A model generated the notes under the pieces. That model saw nothing but the letters and a program-made list of their open reading frames with translations, was not told the DNA's origin and did no database searches. The translations under genes and the position numbers were made by a program. A stretch of DNA of 44,106 bases, from NCBI GenBank assembly GCA_036276735.1, contig DASUOH010000014.1, positions 1 through 44,106 on the forward strand, written 5' to 3'. Source of the stretch: VRUE01 sp036276735. GTDB taxonomy: Bacteria > Actinomycetota > Thermoleophilia > Solirubrobacterales > 70-9. Below are positions 43,295 to 44,106 of this stretch, piece after piece. Positions within the stretch are counted from its first letter, which is position 1. Every line of letters begins with the position of its first letter.

Positions 43295-43885
43295 TCAGCT
43301 GCCCGTGCCCGTGTGGGTGCCGGTGTTGCTTGCGGCGCCCGTCCGCGTGCCGGTGTCGGTGCCGGTCCGGGTGCGGGTGTCGTTGTCATTGGTGGTGCCG
43401 TTGGTCGAGTTGGCGCCGCTGGTGTCGTTGGTGCCGAGGCGCGTGTGGGTGTCGTTGTCCTTGGTCGTGCCGCGCGTCGAGGTGCCGTTGGCGCTGGTGT
43501 CGTCGGTCCCCATGCGCGTGTGGGTGTCGTTGTCGTCGGTGGTGCCGCGGGTCGAGTTGGCACCGCTCGTGTCGTCGGTCGCCAGCAGGTCGCGATCGTC
43601 ATCGTCGTCATCGCCGCTGCCGGGCCCGCTGCTGTCGTCGTCGCCACCGCCGGGGCCGCTGTTGCTGCCGCTCGCGACGGCGACGGGCACGTCACCGATC
43701 ACGCCTGCCGCGTTCGCCGCCCAGAAGAGCGGAACCGCGCCGAAGACGAGCAGCGCGAGGAAGAGGGCACTCGACCGGCGCAGCGCCGACGCCTCTCCCG
43801 GAAGCAGGGCATCGTCTGCCTGGAGACTTGAGAACACACGCGCCGCAGGTGAGACGGCCCGCGTTGGGGTGATTCGCCTGGACAT
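43295..43885 (-). CDS. Membrane-anchored protein with Asp/Thr/Asn-rich repeats
   Basis: 196 residues from ATG 43885, which has GGAGGG about ten bases upstream. The N-terminal 38 residues are polar and cytoplasmic; a single transmembrane helix (about 39-60, ALFLALLVFGAVPLFWAANA) follows; the rest is outside: a Gly/Asp/Ser-rich linker (73-100, with a run of Asp) and three 24-25-residue repeats (about 103-175, consensus TDDTSGANSTRGTT then DDNDTHTRMG), ending in TGTRTG-type short repeats. Runs such as DDNDTHT could bind calcium. Thr-rich parts may be O-glycosylated. Function unknown; ends with a strong terminator. Confidence 0.72.
   Translation of the reverse strand: MSRRITPTRAVSPAARVFSSLQADDALLPGEASALRRSSALFLALLVFGAVPLFWAANAAGVIGDVPVAVASGSNSGPGGGDDDSSGPGSGDDDDDDRDLLATDDTSGANSTRGTTDDNDTHTRMGTDDTSANGTSTRGTTKDNDTHTRLGTNDTSGANSTNGTTNDNDTRTRTGTDTGTRTGAASNTGTHTGTGS
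43361..43579 (-). repeat. Three 72-75-bp tandem repeats within the membrane protein gene
   Basis: Three copies encoding the Asp/Thr/Asn-rich unit, with few differences (M/L/T at one position, R/N at another, one inserted residue in the middle copy). The in-frame 72-75-bp period would allow expansion or contraction by slippage without frameshift. Short TG-rich repeats continue after them to the 3' end. Confidence 0.75.
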
Positions 43886-44035
43886 TGCTTTCCCTCCTGG
43901 TCGTGGCACGAGAGGTTTTTTACCCATCGGTTGTCCTGGAACACGGGGCTGGACGAAAGATCACGCCTAGATGAGTAGTTCCACGGCGTGCCCTGGTCGA
44001 ACCGCGCCGAAGGGGAGATAGGCAGCGGGGTCGAA

Positions 44036-44064
44036 GTCGGCGGTGCTCAGTCCTCACCGCCGAC
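44036..44064. other. Hairpin just before the partial gene at the right edge
   Basis: GTCGGCGGTG (44036-44045) and CACCGCCGAC (44055-44064) form a perfect 10-bp stem with a 9-base loop, two bases before the GAAGGGGG ribosome site of the next gene. Such a structure is found before some transposase genes, where it blocks read-through translation. Confidence 0.5.
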
Positions 44065-44079
44065 CCGAAGGGGGCCACG

Positions 44080-44106
44080 ATGCTCGCCGACCTCGACCTG
44101 CTGCTC
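44080..44106 (+). CDS. Start of a partial gene, possibly a transposase
   Basis: ATG 44080 with GAAGGGGG 6-13 bases upstream opens MLADLDLLL and runs off the window. The opening resembles the first residues of some actinobacterial IS982-like transposases (MLxDLDxLL), but nine residues cannot prove it. No other reading of the last 200 bases is better supported; a minus frame ending at about 43970 (LSTADFDPAAYLPFGAVRPG) could be a gene tail but lacks a start. Confidence 0.3.

Noticed and set aside
43280..43970. Long plus-strand frames over the repeat-rich protein gene
   Set aside because: The minus-strand gene has a good ribosome site, a transmembrane helix and a matching terminator. The plus frames are Val/Arg or Cys/Arg repeats reflecting the tandem DNA repeats.
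43967..44050. Minus-strand gene tail reading DFDPAAYLPFGAVRPG
   Set aside because: Superficially like a cytochrome P450 haem region, but the Cys and FxxGxRxCxG pattern are absent and a stop precedes it closely.

Overview
The window is 44.1 kb of GC-rich bacterial DNA that reads as an actinobacterium. Evidence: strong GC3 bias (most long antisense frames are shadows), a fadA2/fabG4/htdX/acyl-CoA dehydrogenase cluster of the mycobacterial type, GTP-type PEP carboxykinase, a CGAAC-N4-GTTCG LexA box, a class A RNase P RNA, and a c-di-AMP (ydaO-type) riboswitch before an RlpA-like wall protein. The deep-branching Thermoleophilia/Solirubrobacterales fit best, but that is inference from general familiarity, not a search.

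Layout. 1-4.2 kb is an accessory island: the right end of an IS3-family element that has cut a cupin gene, a vapC remnant, a large helicase with a C-terminal PD-(D/E)XK-like domain, and an intact vapBC pair sharing a 52-bp repeat with the remnant. 4.2-12.3 kb is housekeeping: tRNA-Leu(GAG), lexA, an SDR, rnpB, the riboswitch and RlpA-like protein, a secreted protein, a nested palindromic element, a CMD-family protein, glutamine synthetase and a YyaL-like DUF255 protein. 12.4-16.6 kb holds a GGDEF-EAL protein, an acyl-CoA synthetase and an archaeal-type STAND ATPase behind an AT-rich repeat patch. 16.6-25.9 kb is a fatty-acid degradation operon (thiolase, FabG4-like reductase, MaoC dehydratase, two acyl-CoA dehydrogenases, with overlapping stop/start codons), preceded by an MMPL transporter and a divergent HxlR regulator.

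25.9-30.3 kb has a proline-rich membrane protein, a succinyl-CoA-synthetase-like pair translationally joined to a FixX-like ferredoxin, and an XRE/nucleotidyltransferase toxin-antitoxin-like pair. 30.3-35.7 kb looks like an exopolysaccharide or cell-surface locus: UDP-sugar 6-dehydrogenase, secreted glycoside hydrolase, anchored surface protein, O-antigen-ligase-like protein. 35.7-44.1 kb carries a DUF4333-type lipoprotein, PEP carboxykinase, malyl-CoA lyase, an NDP-sugar epimerase, another acyl-CoA dehydrogenase, a dGTPase-like HD protein, and a repeat-rich membrane protein. The right edge may enter a further transposase.

Together, the lipid genes yield acyl-CoA breakdown products; the CoA ligase-like pair, malyl-CoA lyase and PEP carboxykinase handle C4/C2 intermediates towards gluconeogenesis; the sugar genes build surface polymers. 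At least eight genes show a TANNNT -10 box 6-8 nt before the start codon, so leaderless transcripts appear common in this genome.
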